A program made the translations under genes and the position numbers. The notes below the pieces were generated by a model. It saw only the letters and a program-made list of their open reading frames with translations, was not told the DNA's origin and ran no database searches. A stretch of 64,000 bases of DNA from Brassica napus (Eukaryota > Streptophyta > Magnoliopsida > Brassicales > Brassicaceae). The stretch lies in assembly GCF_020379485.1 (NCBI RefSeq), contig NC_063446.1, positions 14,320,471 to 14,384,470 of the forward strand. The letters run 5' to 3'. Shown here piece by piece: positions 49,665 through 61,307 of the stretch. Positions within the stretch are counted from its first letter, which is position 1. Each line of letters begins with the position of its first letter.

Positions 49665-50642
49665 CACTACAATAAAACATATTTTTTACTAGGGCAGTAT
49701 TCGTTGTAAATTCGTAGGGCAGTATTCGTTGTAAATTCGTCGTACACGGGGTGTTACGACGAATTAACGTCGAAAGACGTTTCGTTGTTAAACGTCCGTC
49801 GTAACGGAGGTTTCGTCGTAAACGACTCGTTACGTTTATGACGAAATATATTCCTCGTAAAGCGCAGGGAAATGATTCGTCGTAAACGCCACGTAAGACT
49901 TCGTCGTAAATCCCACGTAATTATTTTGATGTAAAGTACACGTAAATACTTTCGTTGTAAATCACTCATAAACATTTCGATGTAAAATCCTCGTAAATAT
50001 TTCGTTGTTAATCACTCGTAAATATTCGTTGTAAACTCCATGTAATGTTTACGAGGAGTTTACATCGTTTCTTATTATATTATTATTAATTAGTATATAA
50101 TAGATTTTAATTTATATTTAATATTCAGAATTTAAAATAATTTAAATTTTAAAACAAAATATGAAATTGGAAAACATAATTTGAAATCTTTTTTTTTCTG
50201 ATTTTTTTTTCTCCCGTTTGTGTGTTGTGAGGAAGAGAGTTGTGGGAAATGACATATATATAGAGAAATTTTCGAGTTGGGTAGTTGAAATATAACAACG
50301 ATTTTACAAGAAATATTTTACATGGTTTTAACATATTATTTACAACGACTTTACGACGAAATTAGGTAAGTTAAAGCACATTTAATACACGTTTTCACCT
50401 AAATATAACGGTAACATGCTTCGTTGTAATGTCGATGTAATGATTACGACGTATTTCTCATTCCACGTACATTCGTCGTAAACTTACAAGGAGTTTACGA
50501 CGAAATCAGTTCGTCGTAAATTTACATGGCGTTTACGACGAAAGTTAGATTCCTCGTAATTTCGTTGTAAAGCCCATGTAAATTTACGACGAAATATTTT
50601 CGTCGTAAATGTTCGTTGTTATGGGCACGTTTTCTTGTAGTG
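49665..50642. mobile_element. Non-autonomous CACTA (En/Spm) element (978 bp)
   Basis: The ends CACTACAATAAAAC and GTTTTCTTGTAGTG are inverted repeats beginning with CACTA, flanked by a 3-bp duplication TGA (49662-49664 and 50643-50645). Subterminal regions have many TTCGTCGTAAA words on the left and TTTACGACGAA on the right, as expected for transposase-binding repeats. There is no transposase. It lies between RPL3 and PAO2. Confidence 0.85.
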
Positions 50643-51187
50643 TGATGGATACAAAATTTAAGAATTTAATAGATAATAATAAATAAATTTAGGATATTTA
50701 TGTCAAAATAAAAGTTTTACTAGAACTATACGATAGTTCAAAAATAAATATATATTAATGATGTTTAATGGTTGTCTAATTTTATATTTGAAATAATTTG
50801 GCAAATGAAATAAAAGCTTTTTTGTGTTTGATTAACAATTATGAGCATTAAAATGATGTATTTGCGAATTAATTTTTTTTTCAATTTTTAACTTGGGTAA
50901 AGTTATAAATAATTTTTATTTTGCAGTATTTTTTACTTATATTTTAAAATTAATATTATGCTATCAAAATTTCCTTCATTTATTCCAATTTAAATGAAAA
51001 AACTTGAATTCTCAAAGATGATTGTCGCATAAATATGACACAAGGGTATAATGATCAAATTATTGAATAAAACACTTGAAAAAAAGTAATGACAATGGTG
51101 GATTTAGAGTAATTATTGTTTTCCATACAATCACTTCAAGTTTTTCTAGTAATCAATAGAAATAGATAGCAATGACAATGGTGGAGT
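50643..51187. other. AT-rich spacer, PAO2 3' flank
   Basis: No gene is visible. The ATGACAATGGTGGA word occurs twice, near 51090 and 51174. Confidence 0.45.
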
Positions 51188-53742
51188 TTAGAGACGAGAT
51201 ATAAGAAGGGGAACAGAGGCAGGTCCTTCTTCACCCATCACAAGCTGAAACAGATCCAACACACGCATCATGCATTCCTCAGCAGCCATCAGTCCACTCG
51301 AATAAGCGCCATGAACCGAGCCAGCGAAGCTCGAGCTCGTAGCTTCACCAGCAAAGAACAAGTTATCCACTGGAACCCTAAGCCTCTCGCTGAGATCATG
51401 AGGTTTTCCCACAACATCATAGCTATAAGATCCCAATGAGTTCACATCAGATCCCCACCTCGAGACAAGATACTGTACCGGATCCATAGCATCTGGAAAG
51501 ATTCTCTTGAGCTGCATGACTGCGAAACTCGCAGCAGCTTCATCTGACATCTTCTCAATGTCTCTGGCGAGCTGACCAGCCGACATGTAAACCAGAACCG
51601 GATGACCTGTGGCCTTGTGCAGGTTCAAGAAGTAGCTGCAACCGTAGGAGGTTTCTGCAGCCATTCCTAGTAACTCTACTTGTGGCCAGAAGACTTTCTC
51701 GAAATGGAGTATGATCTTGTTCATGTTACCTACTCCGAGTTGGTTGATTGCTTCTTGTTTCCAATCTGGTAGCTTCGGTTCGAATGTTATTGTTCCGGAT
51801 TTTAAGACACCGAGAGGAACTGCGATCACTGCAGCATCCGCAACAAATGTTTTACCGTCTTCTGTAGTTACTTTCACTCCATTATACTGCCTTACGATCT
51901 TAGTAACCCTGAGAAGCAAACGAAACATAAGTATATGCCACAACTCTTTAAAAAATATGCAAAGAAACCAATTGGTGATAGAATAGTGGTAAAAGTTGAC
52001 TTGGAAAAAGGCTTAAAGTATCGTCATCGGTTGGATTCTTGCTGGAAACAAAATTGTTACTATTTGACTAGTCGAAGATGAGTCCATGCTTTAAGCCTCA
52101 TTTAAGAAAACTCGGGGTCAATCATTGTCTCCATGCCCAAACTGATTAACTATTCATACCAAACAGGTTATATCCATTGATAAGTTGTGAAGAGTTTAAC
52201 CATAGATAACTTCTTATTCTCTTAATCATCCCATCAAATAAGTGGAAGATTCATTAAACTGTGAAACGTTACTCTACTATAATGTAATGTGTTTCCAATA
52301 CCAATAAAAAGTAACTTAAAGTAACTTATCTAATAGTAATATAGTATATAACATCCAGTCAAATAAAATGTGTTCCAACCCGTAATATCACAAGTACCAC
52401 TTTGTCCCGGACCATTGCAAGAAAACTAGACACAAAATCTTTTCTATCTGGCATTAACTTTGTAGGAATAAAAAATATATATGCAAAGGTTTGGGGTTTA
52501 CCTATGGTTTAGTCGAATATCAAGCCCTCTGGCCAAGGTATTGATGACAGGACGATACCCTCTAACCATAAGACCGTGTCCACCAGGAAGAAGTTCCTCC
52601 TGCACATGTTAGGTGATGTTCAAGAAACAGTGTGTACTTAAACTCCAAGAGGAAAAGAATGCAACTAACCTGGTCCCAACACTGTACAGAGATGGTATCA
52701 GCATCGGCAGCAAACCATCCTTCCATGCGGCACAAGTACCACTGAAGTACATTGTGTGCAAGCCCCTCTAACTTCAACTCGGGTTTTCTTGAAAACACAA
52801 TTGAGAAAGCCTGAGATATTGACATGTCTGCATCCTCCTCATCCCTCACTTTCTTGACCTGCATTTTCAAAATAAAAATATAGCTAAGACTAACACAAGA
52901 ATCAGAATATGAGAGAAGAAAGACCACATACCTCTTCCAAAATCTGCTTAAATGTTACCCCAACCTCTCTTACTAGCTCTTGAGGAACTTGATTGCCATC
53001 CATATCAAACAGAGCATAGCTGCCCAAACGAAAAGAAACCACACATTGAGTTTTAAATAAGAATATAAGTGAATAAAGATTAAGAAAATGCAAACAGACC
53101 TCTCAAGATCATGATCATACAAGACCGAGTTGTCACCACTGGTACGATACAAGGGCAGTCCTAGTCTCCCAATTACTGGTGCGAGAGGATTCTCTTTGCA
53201 CACTCCGTGCAGCCTGTGTATGCTGCAGAGTTAGTAAAAAGGTAAACAATAACTCAACGAAAAGACCAAAGACCTGTGAGAATTACCATGATGCACCAAG
53301 ATCAACAGGAAAACCGAATGAGTAATCAGTGTGGACTCGTCCACCAATCCTGTCACGTGACTCCAGTACAGTAACCTAAAAAGACAAAGAAACCACACAA
53401 CCATTAAGAAAACGCTGATGATCAAAATCAGTTTCTAGGGTATATCTTCCAAGTACGTGAAACTGCATTTGGTTTTGTAATAAAACAAACAAAACCTGAA
53501 AGGAAGCATCTTGAAGAGTGCGAGCAGCTGAGATTCCAGCAAAACCACTTCCGACAACTATCACAGACGGTGACCTTGTCTTCATGCTCTCACCACCTGA
53601 AAAAAAAACAAAAAAAAAGAAAACTTAAATTTTTATTTAAAAACCTCAACGGTTACAACCAACAATGAAAGAGAGTGATCGGTTAAAAGAATAGAATACC
53701 TCTACGCATTTGACGATGATCAGAGTTTTTCCTCGACTCCAT
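51188..53742 (-). CDS. PAO2: Polyamine oxidase PAO2, peroxisomal
   Basis: Eight coding exons on the minus strand (53700-53742, 53496-53596, 53287-53375, 53100-53213, 52932-53019, 52670-52858, 52502-52599, 51188-51908) join in frame to 480 residues, against about 490 in Arabidopsis. The FAD-binding Rossmann motif [15 protein letters not shown] begins at about residue 28, with [13 protein letters not shown] after it. The C-terminal FAD motif is [20 protein letters not shown]. The final SRL is a type-1 peroxisomal targeting signal. Enzymes of this group back-convert spermine to spermidine and on to putrescine, with hydrogen peroxide. All introns are GT-AG. Several open frames that run into introns are not separate genes. 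Confidence 0.95.
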
Positions 53743-54124
53743 GATTTTTTTCAATTTTTGATCAAAAGATTAAGCTCAAGATTATTAGAATAACGATTAT
53801 TATTATTATTATTATTATTACTACGCTGGGGAGAAAAATGAAGGATGAAGATGAGAAGACAAGTCGTGAAGTGGCTCGAAACTGAAGATGAACAAATTAG
53901 CCTCCCAAACAAATTCATGCGGCTTCTCTTTTATGATCAACGATGATCGTATGCGCAATTCAAGCGAAACAATGGACACTAGAGAGACAGAGACTTTAAG
54001 TGAACGAACAAAAAAACACAGATTTCTAGAGAGAGACAAGAGTCCTAGGTTTTCTCGCCTTCCAGTCCTGAACTCGGGTAAAGTAGGTTAGGTGCTTTAT
54101 ATAATAAAAACTTTTGGTTTTATT
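53743..54124 (-). promoter_or_regulatory. PAO2 leader and proximal upstream region
   Basis: A TTA/AAT microsatellite of about nine units (53796-53821) lies 55 bp before the start codon, probably in the 5' untranslated region. The small frames on both strands at 53821-54091 have no recognisable domain; they may reflect leader sequence. TATATAAAGCACC on the minus strand near 54090-54103 is a possible TATA box. Confidence 0.45.
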
Positions 54125-54126
54125 TA

Positions 54127-54385
54127 CTCCCTCCGTTTTTTAATATAAGTCGTTTTAGAATTGTACACATAGATTAAGAAATTATTAATTTTTTACATTT
54201 TCTAAACAAAAACATCATTAATTATTTACCTAACCACAAATCAACCAATAATAAAATACAAAGTATATTATCATTGGTCATATAACATTAAGTGTTAATA
54301 AATTTTACATAGAAAACCGAAAACGTCATATAATTTGGAACATAAAAATTTCTCTAAAACGACTTATATAAAAAAACGGAGGGAG
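54127..54385. mobile_element. Stowaway MITE (259 bp) upstream of PAO2
   Basis: The left end CTCCCTCCGTTTTTTAATAT and the inverse of the right end (ATATAAAAAAACGGAGGGAG) are near-perfect inverted repeats with TA on both sides (54125-54126 and 54386-54387), the Stowaway hallmark. AAGTCGTTTTAGA and TCTAAAACGACTT extend the match. It sits about 385 bp before the PAO2 start codon. Confidence 0.85.
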
Positions 54386-54387
54386 TA

Positions 54388-56408
54388 ATTGTTAGCAATA
54401 AAAATTTAATATTTACGAATATGTATATTATTAATTAACCATTTTAATGAAGTTTTTGCTACTTAATTTACTGATTACTTTGAGACAAAACCTTACTGTT
54501 ATCTATAAAAAGTTAATATGTCTATATACATTAGATTTGTTGGAGCCTAAATAGTATATATATTATATTTATTGCAAATTATTAGAAAGAAATAATTTAA
54601 TATTTTTAAGTTTGAACCATTTAACTGCTATTATAATTAGTCATCATAATTAAGATTACAGTAAATAATGATATATATCATTGTCTTTTTTATACTACTT
54701 AATTATGCTATTACAAATTATAAAAACATTACATCCGAAAATTTACATGTCTTCACGTCTGACTGGATCACGCTAAAACCGTCTTATAAGATTTATTCCT
54801 GACGGTATTTCTAACGCCTTGATAATAATCTCTTGTAAGGTTTTTCTCCAATATTCTCCATAATAATATATTATTGTCACTATAGAGGATATGCTATAAT
54901 CCTCTATAGTTTGAGACATATATGAACGTTCAGGTGTCCAATCGTATTTTGGTTCTTTAGGGATATGAAATTGACCTCATTTGGATATTCTTAAAGTTTG
55001 GTGTGGATTTTTTTGGATTCGGTTTGGATATTTGCACATCGCAAACCTAGTTAAACATGTTTTAACTTCGGGTTTGATTCTACATTGAGTTTCAGTTACC
55101 CCTATACTTGTTTGTGTTTCAAAAGTACATACTTTAGTTCACAAACTTGACAAGTTTAAACAATAGTATTTTAGTTAATTTTGGGTATTAAATAATTCAC
55201 AAAATGTACATTAAATTAACAACTGAGATAATTATTTATGTAATAGATACTTATTTTAGGTATTCAATAGCATTATAGAATATTTTAAGTATTTATTATG
55301 AATTGAGTTCTAGTTGGGTATAAGTTTTTCTGAGATTTTGAATTTTCAGATTTTTTTAATATCCATTAAGATTCGATTCGGATAAAATGCATAATTCAAA
55401 ATACTTTAGAACAAGATCCATTTGATATTTATGTCAGGTTCAGTTTAGTTCAGATTTATTTTTAGGGATCAGGTTTTTGTATTTTTGAATTTAGTTTATT
55501 TGTCTATCCCTAGTTTTAGAATATTAATAATATTACTATAATATTTATTATTAATTTAAATGATTTCATAGAAATATTTTTAGTATGAACAATAATAGAT
55601 ACATTTTATAGCTTCTAATGAAGAGAGAACATCAATATTTGGGTTACACTTACACGTTCAACTTTCATGGTTGGACTATTTGCAATTGTTAGTTGAGCTG
55701 GGAGGAGTGCGTAAGGGTTTTAGTGTGATGTTTGTTTATGGCGTGTTGTTTAGTTTCTGTTGTCACCACAATATCTAGTGTTTACAAATTAATTTGCTCA
55801 TGACTTATACCATTAAACAAATTCATTTGACATTTTTCGTGTTTAATATATACGTCTTATATTAGATATTTTTAGTTTAAATATCTCTTGTATATAATAT
55901 TTTACATAGGAAAATTAGATATCTTTACATATTTTAGTCAGATATTGAAGTAATTTAGTTTTATCATTCTAGTATTATAGTATTTTTGAATTCACCATTT
56001 CAAGATTTATGTTGTTAAGGCATATATTTTAGATATCTGAATTTTATATTATATATTGAATATGATTTTTGGGTGAAAGATGTTGTATATTCTATATTTT
56101 GTTTACTTTCTCTTACACATAAAAGAGATCGTTGAAATGAATAAATATGACAAAAAAATAAACACATGCACAATAACATAGAGCATATACATCAGTGGGT
56201 ACACAAATAAAGGGAGAGACGAAACATAATGATATGTGTATGTTGGTATTTTGAGCGTAATGAACATAATGAGCATGCACACATAGAGGTTGAGATGAAC
56301 GAATTGATTCATGCAATCTTAATTCGAAGTGTTTGTTAATAGTTTTATGGACAGTAACCATTCATTAGAAATTTAACTAAACATCTTAAATTTACTTATA
56401 TATAATAT
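54388..56408. other. AT-rich spacer with an old AAACCGAA-type copy
   Basis: No gene is visible. About 54930-55525 looks like a worn inverse copy of the dispersed repeat seen at 8094 and 12183 (TATTTTGGTTCTTTAGGGAT, TTGGGTATTAAATAATTC and a TCTATCCCTAG end). The minus ORFs at 56103-56361 have no recognisable domain. Confidence 0.45.
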
Positions 56409-57234
56409 TGTAACACCCGAATCCGGCCTCTCGACCAAACCGGATCCGTTTGCTACTTATTAATTTCTTTGCTTGTTTGATTCATTTTAAGTCTTTCATT
56501 GTCTAAGTCATATTCGAATATGAGGTTCTAAAACAAATAAACAGATAGCACAGCGGAATATAAATGTGTATAAATTGTATTACTTAGAAACATGAGATCC
56601 GATACACAATTTTTTAACAGTTTCATAGACAATCACTAGTTTATCCCTAGCATCATCTAACCACACGTTACACAGCCTCTCACTGACCGAGCCTTCACGG
56701 CTCCTTGGCTTGACCAGAACCATCCTTAGTTCCTGAAACCAAAACCAGATAAGCATTAATCATAACCGAGAATAGAACTGGTCGATTCTACAATGCTTGG
56801 CTTGGTTCCTAGAACATAGATAAACCTCATACAACATAATTATAAAAAGATATGGACCTGCCTACTGTATCCTAAATCATACAACCAACCACCCCTTGAT
56901 TTAGAATCAGATAGACAGTCCAGAATAGATAAACAGAACACACGAACAGTTCCAGATCGCTCCGAATACCAATCCGTCTAACCGGATAGAATCTAGGTTT
57001 GACCGGCCCAATTGAAGTCCGGCTCAATGGCCCAACGGACTTCCTTACCTGATCCGGCCTTGGGCCTGGATCCAAATGGCCGAGTAAGCCTCAAGTCCAA
57101 TCCGGTAGGCTTAGTAACCGATCAGACCTTGCGACTCTTACCCTGGCTTAGACAAACCGTGAACCTGTCTTGACTTAACAAGTCATAGACTGATCCATAA
57201 GGATCGGACACAAGCTATCTCAACAGACACCGTT

Positions 57235-57425
57235 TGGAACATGCACCCCTTTGGTCCTTGGTACCTCTTGATGTTCGTACCTCTTGGTCCTCGTATCTCT
57301 TGATATTCGTAATCTTTGGTTACTTACACCCTTTGGCATCTCACAACCTTTGGTAACTCGTGACCTTTGGCAACTCACAACCTTTGGTAACTCGTGACTT
57401 TTGGCAACTCGTGCCTTTTGGGACA
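57235..57425. repeat. CTTTGG-type minisatellite inside the solo LTR
   Basis: About eight loose units of 20-22 bp, such as CCTTTGGTAACTCGTGA and CCTTTGGCAACTCACAA, follow one another. Units at the right are most alike, which suggests recent slippage there. Confidence 0.7.
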
Positions 57426-58209
57426 TGACCAACCGTTTAGCCCAACCGCCCAGTCCATGGTGCGAATCGAACCATCCGCATAGCCGACCCGTGTCAAGGC
57501 TAGCGGTTCGGTTATGAACGGCCAAGTATAGGGACGTGTCCCTTGGACTGAACCAACACAACCCTTCGTGTATAAACAGAAAGAAGAGAAAGGGATCGAA
57601 TAGAAACATGAAGAAGAGAAGCGGTTTGGTCTAATAAACCGACCAGAGCCATGGTGCGATCACAAGGACCGTCCGTTCGGTCTGATGGAGCCCTAGCCCA
57701 CCACGTACCTTCTGAACCGTGTCAGGGTTTTCCATGTTCTTCTCCTGGTCTCGGTCTCCCATACTTGATCGGAGGTTGCTTCACAAACGATCAGATCACC
57801 GGAAACCTAACCACCACACAATCGGCCTTGCTTTGGCCGGAAACTCTCTCTCTCTTTCTTTCTCTCTCTCTATGATTTCTCTGAGTTATTTTACTCTGGA
57901 TTGGATGAATGAAATCGACAGAAAGGGCCCCATATTTATAGAAAACGAGGGGGTAAGTCTTGCCCCACGAACAGGCATGACTTGCTAGCGGATGGGCACC
58001 ATCGGCCAAGGGTTGCACCGTCTCAGCCACTTGCATCCCATCGCCTATTCTGATTGGGTTTGGGGTCGGTCATAAGCCCAAGGCCTTACCCAAGCCTTCT
58101 GGACTTAGCCCGCAGCCTTGTCCCAAGCCCCAACGGTCCATGACCCCATGACCGGACCTCACACACCGCCACTGGCCCGTACCCGAACCATCGGTCCGAA
58201 ACCCGAACA

Positions 58210-58345
58210 GTCCGTTGAGCTGAGATGAGCTGACTCCCAGTTGCCCCAGCTGAGTGAGCTAGAAGTCCAGCTAGTGGAGCTGACTTAGTAGTGGCCGAGC
58301 TGGAGTGAGCTTAACCTAGCCTCGTTGAGCTAGTCGAGCTACCCG
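58210..58345. repeat. GAGCTGA-rich array inside the solo LTR
   Basis: GAGCTGAGATGAGCTGACT starts an array of irregular GAGCT/AGCTGA words near the U3 end of the LTR (minus orientation). It may be a promoter-associated array of the element. Confidence 0.6.
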
Positions 58346-58545
58346 TTCACTTCGTCCAGTTACCGTCTTACTCGTCCTAGCTGACTCTCGACTTGTATAA
58401 GGTTAAGTCTAAGTTTCCTTATGTTCTTAACCTTCAAACTTGGCCATGGAACACTTGCCTTTATGTCCTAAGACTGGCTGGTTCGCTTCCTCGAACCATG
58501 GTCGTCCCGACAATCTTTATCTAGGATTGCGGATGTTACAGATAT

Positions 58546-59178
58546 TTTCTTAATAAAAATAATATTCATCTAAACAATAACATTCCTATTAAAAAAACAA
58601 ATATATTTCACATCAGGCAATTATCATTTTATTGTTTATCATATTTAATCTAGACCATTATATATATTTCAGCAATTAATTATGAAACGAGAATTTTAAA
58701 ATTATCATATTAACTTCTTATATACAACAAAATAAATAATTTTTTATTGTTTGAAACATTTTATTTTTTTTGATTTTTTTAGTAAAAATAAAAACACCAA
58801 ACAGAAAATAATATATTAAATAAATAATATTTTTATAATAATAAGTCATTTAATTTAGTCACATACAAACATTTTATGAATAAAAATTTCTAGACAAATA
58901 TTTTTAATAAAATATGTATTAATTCATATAAAACTAATGTTTAAAATTAAAACTATTAATATAATGTTGCATTTTAAAATAAATAAAAAAAAATACTATA
59001 TTAATATATGATATGTTTCATATGTACAATTTCATCAAAAAAATTTTTGCAACAAATATAAAATTTTCAAAAAAGTATTATATACATAAAAATTTATATT
59101 AAATATATATTTTTTATATTTTAAATATTATTTAAAAAAAATTATATATTCGCACAAACGTGCGGGTTCAAATCTAGT
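58546..59178 (+). mobile_element. AT-rich sequence ending in a Helitron 3' terminus
   Basis: CGCAC-AAA-CGTGCG (stem, about 59151-59164), ten bases, then CTAG (59174-59177) and T form a Helitron end. The 5' end was not found; the solo LTR may have inserted into the element. The start coordinate given here is only the LTR edge. Confidence 0.5.
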
Positions 59179-60922
59179 TAAAAAGTAAAGAGATCGCAGT
59201 TAGACATAGATCTAATAAGTCTATATATCAGGTATCTGACTAAATTTGAAGAGTTCTAAAATATACGCTGGCCAATATCAATCATGCGTATGATTCTTAA
59301 AAATCTGCCAAATAAAACTTAAATAAAAATGGACACTTTAATTTCTAGACGCTTACGAATGACTCTATATGATATTGGTAGCTATGAGTTTGGTTACAAC
59401 TGAAGACGAAACATTTACAATAATATGCTCGATGTAATTTTTTATCCTCCGCATAAAACTTACAAACATGATAATACAAAACATTTCAAAACAATTTCCC
59501 ATATTCACTAGTATGTGATTTTTGTATTCTCTCAAACGTTATTCAGACTGAGAAAATATCTTAAGTTAATGTGTCGTACTAATCCACGAGATGGAACCAT
59601 TTTAAATGGTTTAAACTAATGAAAGTCATATACAAAACTGATGGGAAAAGTTGTTGAGTTCTCCAATGCAAATTTTGCACTATAGTTAGCGAAATACTCA
59701 ATCATTTCATTTGTACATTATAACCTCATATTTGTTAAATAGACCATTTTATTTATTCATAAACTTCAACAAATTTACAGTAAGTTTAACTTATACCGTC
59801 GTTATCTGGATGTGTTCAAATTTATTATATATTATTTCGAAAACAAAATTAAAAACAGTAGTTTGTTCTTACTATTAGAATATATGCAATTGGATGGGAC
59901 ACAAAAAACGAGTTAAGCAATCACTAAAACATATCAAACTATATACATGATATGCTAGACAACATTCAAAACCTGAACGTTGATAGTAAAGAGGAATATA
60001 AGCAGTTGATAGTCCACAAGTTTTTCTCTTATTGTCGTTGGGATATCATATTTTGTGTTTGTGTAACGGATCTATTAATTGGATTAGCAACTAAGAAATA
60101 TTCATCTTGGATAAACTCGTAGAAGTAGTAGAGGGCTGCAGGAGAAAATTGAAAAAAACGAGAAGGGAAAAAAGATGATAGTCAAAAAGAAAATTTATTT
60201 CTGGTTTTAATATAAGTATGTTTATGCATAGTTTTTTTTGTGTTTGAGAACTAGCTTTATGTTTATGCATAGTTGAGTGTGTGAATCTAACCTTTGAGAT
60301 TTCATTTTATTTCTTTGTTTTTAGTTTCGATTTAGCTGTTGTAACGTCGATTGTTTTTCTCACTTAGGTCGACTATTTAAAAACTGAGATATGTTAAACA
60401 ATGAACTTTGCACAGAGAATTGTCTAAGATATTTTACTCAATTATTGCTAAAATGGATTGTTGTCCAGTGGAGCACATGACTAACAACTGAAATTGTGGA
60501 TGTGTGACAAATGACAGATGACTTTCACTGAAATCTGCTCCTTCACATGTAGCTTGCTTGCCTTTTCATCTCTATATTTATATGTATTTAAACAATCGGC
60601 GACACAATAATATGACATCCTAAAAGATCAATAATGTATCAAACTCCGGCCACATCTCTATTTATATGTATTTCTTAGAGCTAGATAATGTTTTTGTTTC
60701 TCTTAGGAGAACATATATAGAACAAAATTAATGGAAAACAGCATGGGTTTTCTAGTTTTTTTTTATCAAGAAAACAATTCATTTTTCGAAGATATTAGTG
60801 AAATATGAAGCACATACCAAACATGTATTTTACATTTTATGGTTCTGGACGATTATGAAAGCTCATGTCATTTGACAGTAAGGTTAACATACATAAACTC
60901 GCATATACAGAAAATAACGTTT
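59179..60922. other. AT-rich spacer, no gene seen
   Basis: No coding region, RNA gene or clear transposon end was recognised on either strand. Confidence 0.5.
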
Positions 60923-60941
60923 AAACTATGTTCAAAAGATA

Positions 60942-61174
60942 AGCCCAGTGGTTTCCACTAGAGGAGGAATTGCCCTGTTGGTCCAGGCCAGGGATCGACT
61001 CCCCTCTAATGCGAAATTATTAGCTCTACATGTGGCCACGCGGATATGAGCCCATGTTTACGGCCCATTTGAATACCCGGGAGAGGATCCATCCGTGGGT
61101 TGCACCTCCCACCCGGGGTTAGGTCTGTGTCTTTAATAGACCCGGGTTTAACACTTTTTTTTTTTCAAAAAAAA
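60942..61174 (+). mobile_element. tRNA-derived SINE (about 230 bp) with 19-bp duplication
   Basis: It begins AGCCCAGTGGTTTCCACTAG (A-box-like) and has a B-box GGGATCGACTCCC about 45 bases on, then a unique GC-rich body and a T-run plus A-run tail (61155-61174). AAACTATGTTCAAAAGATA lies directly before (60923-60941) and after (about 61174-61192). A third copy of most of that word occurs at 61210-61227. It is inserted just downstream of PIF4. Confidence 0.8.
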
Positions 61175-61307
61175 AAACTATGTTCAAAAGATAGCCTTAG
61201 TTTCATAAAAAACTATGTTCAAAAGATTATATAAATAACGAAGAATGCCCCAACAACCAAACAAACCACAAAAGAAAGAAAAAATGCCACAGCCGCTTAG
61301 TGGCGCC

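Larger units (their letters stand above)
56409..58540 (-). repeat. Solo LTR, probably Ty3/gypsy (2.13 kb)
   Basis: The segment starts TGTAACACCC and ends GGATGTTACA, so the ends are TGTAACA/TGTTACA inverted repeats. Flanks are AATAT (56404-56408) and GATAT (58541-58545), a 5-bp duplication with one change. Only one copy is present and no gag/pol lies beside it, hence a solo LTR left by recombination. The minus strand has a good TATA box (CTATAAATATGGGG, 57928-57941), so the element pointed left. Size and GAGCT repeats fit large gypsy LTRs. The ORFs at 57220-57609, 57651-57875 and 57719-57988 lie within it and are not genes. Confidence 0.75.

Noticed and set aside
57220..58036. Several ORFs of 70-130 residues in GC-richer DNA
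   Set aside because: They lie within the solo LTR, partly in its minisatellite, and have no recognisable domain.
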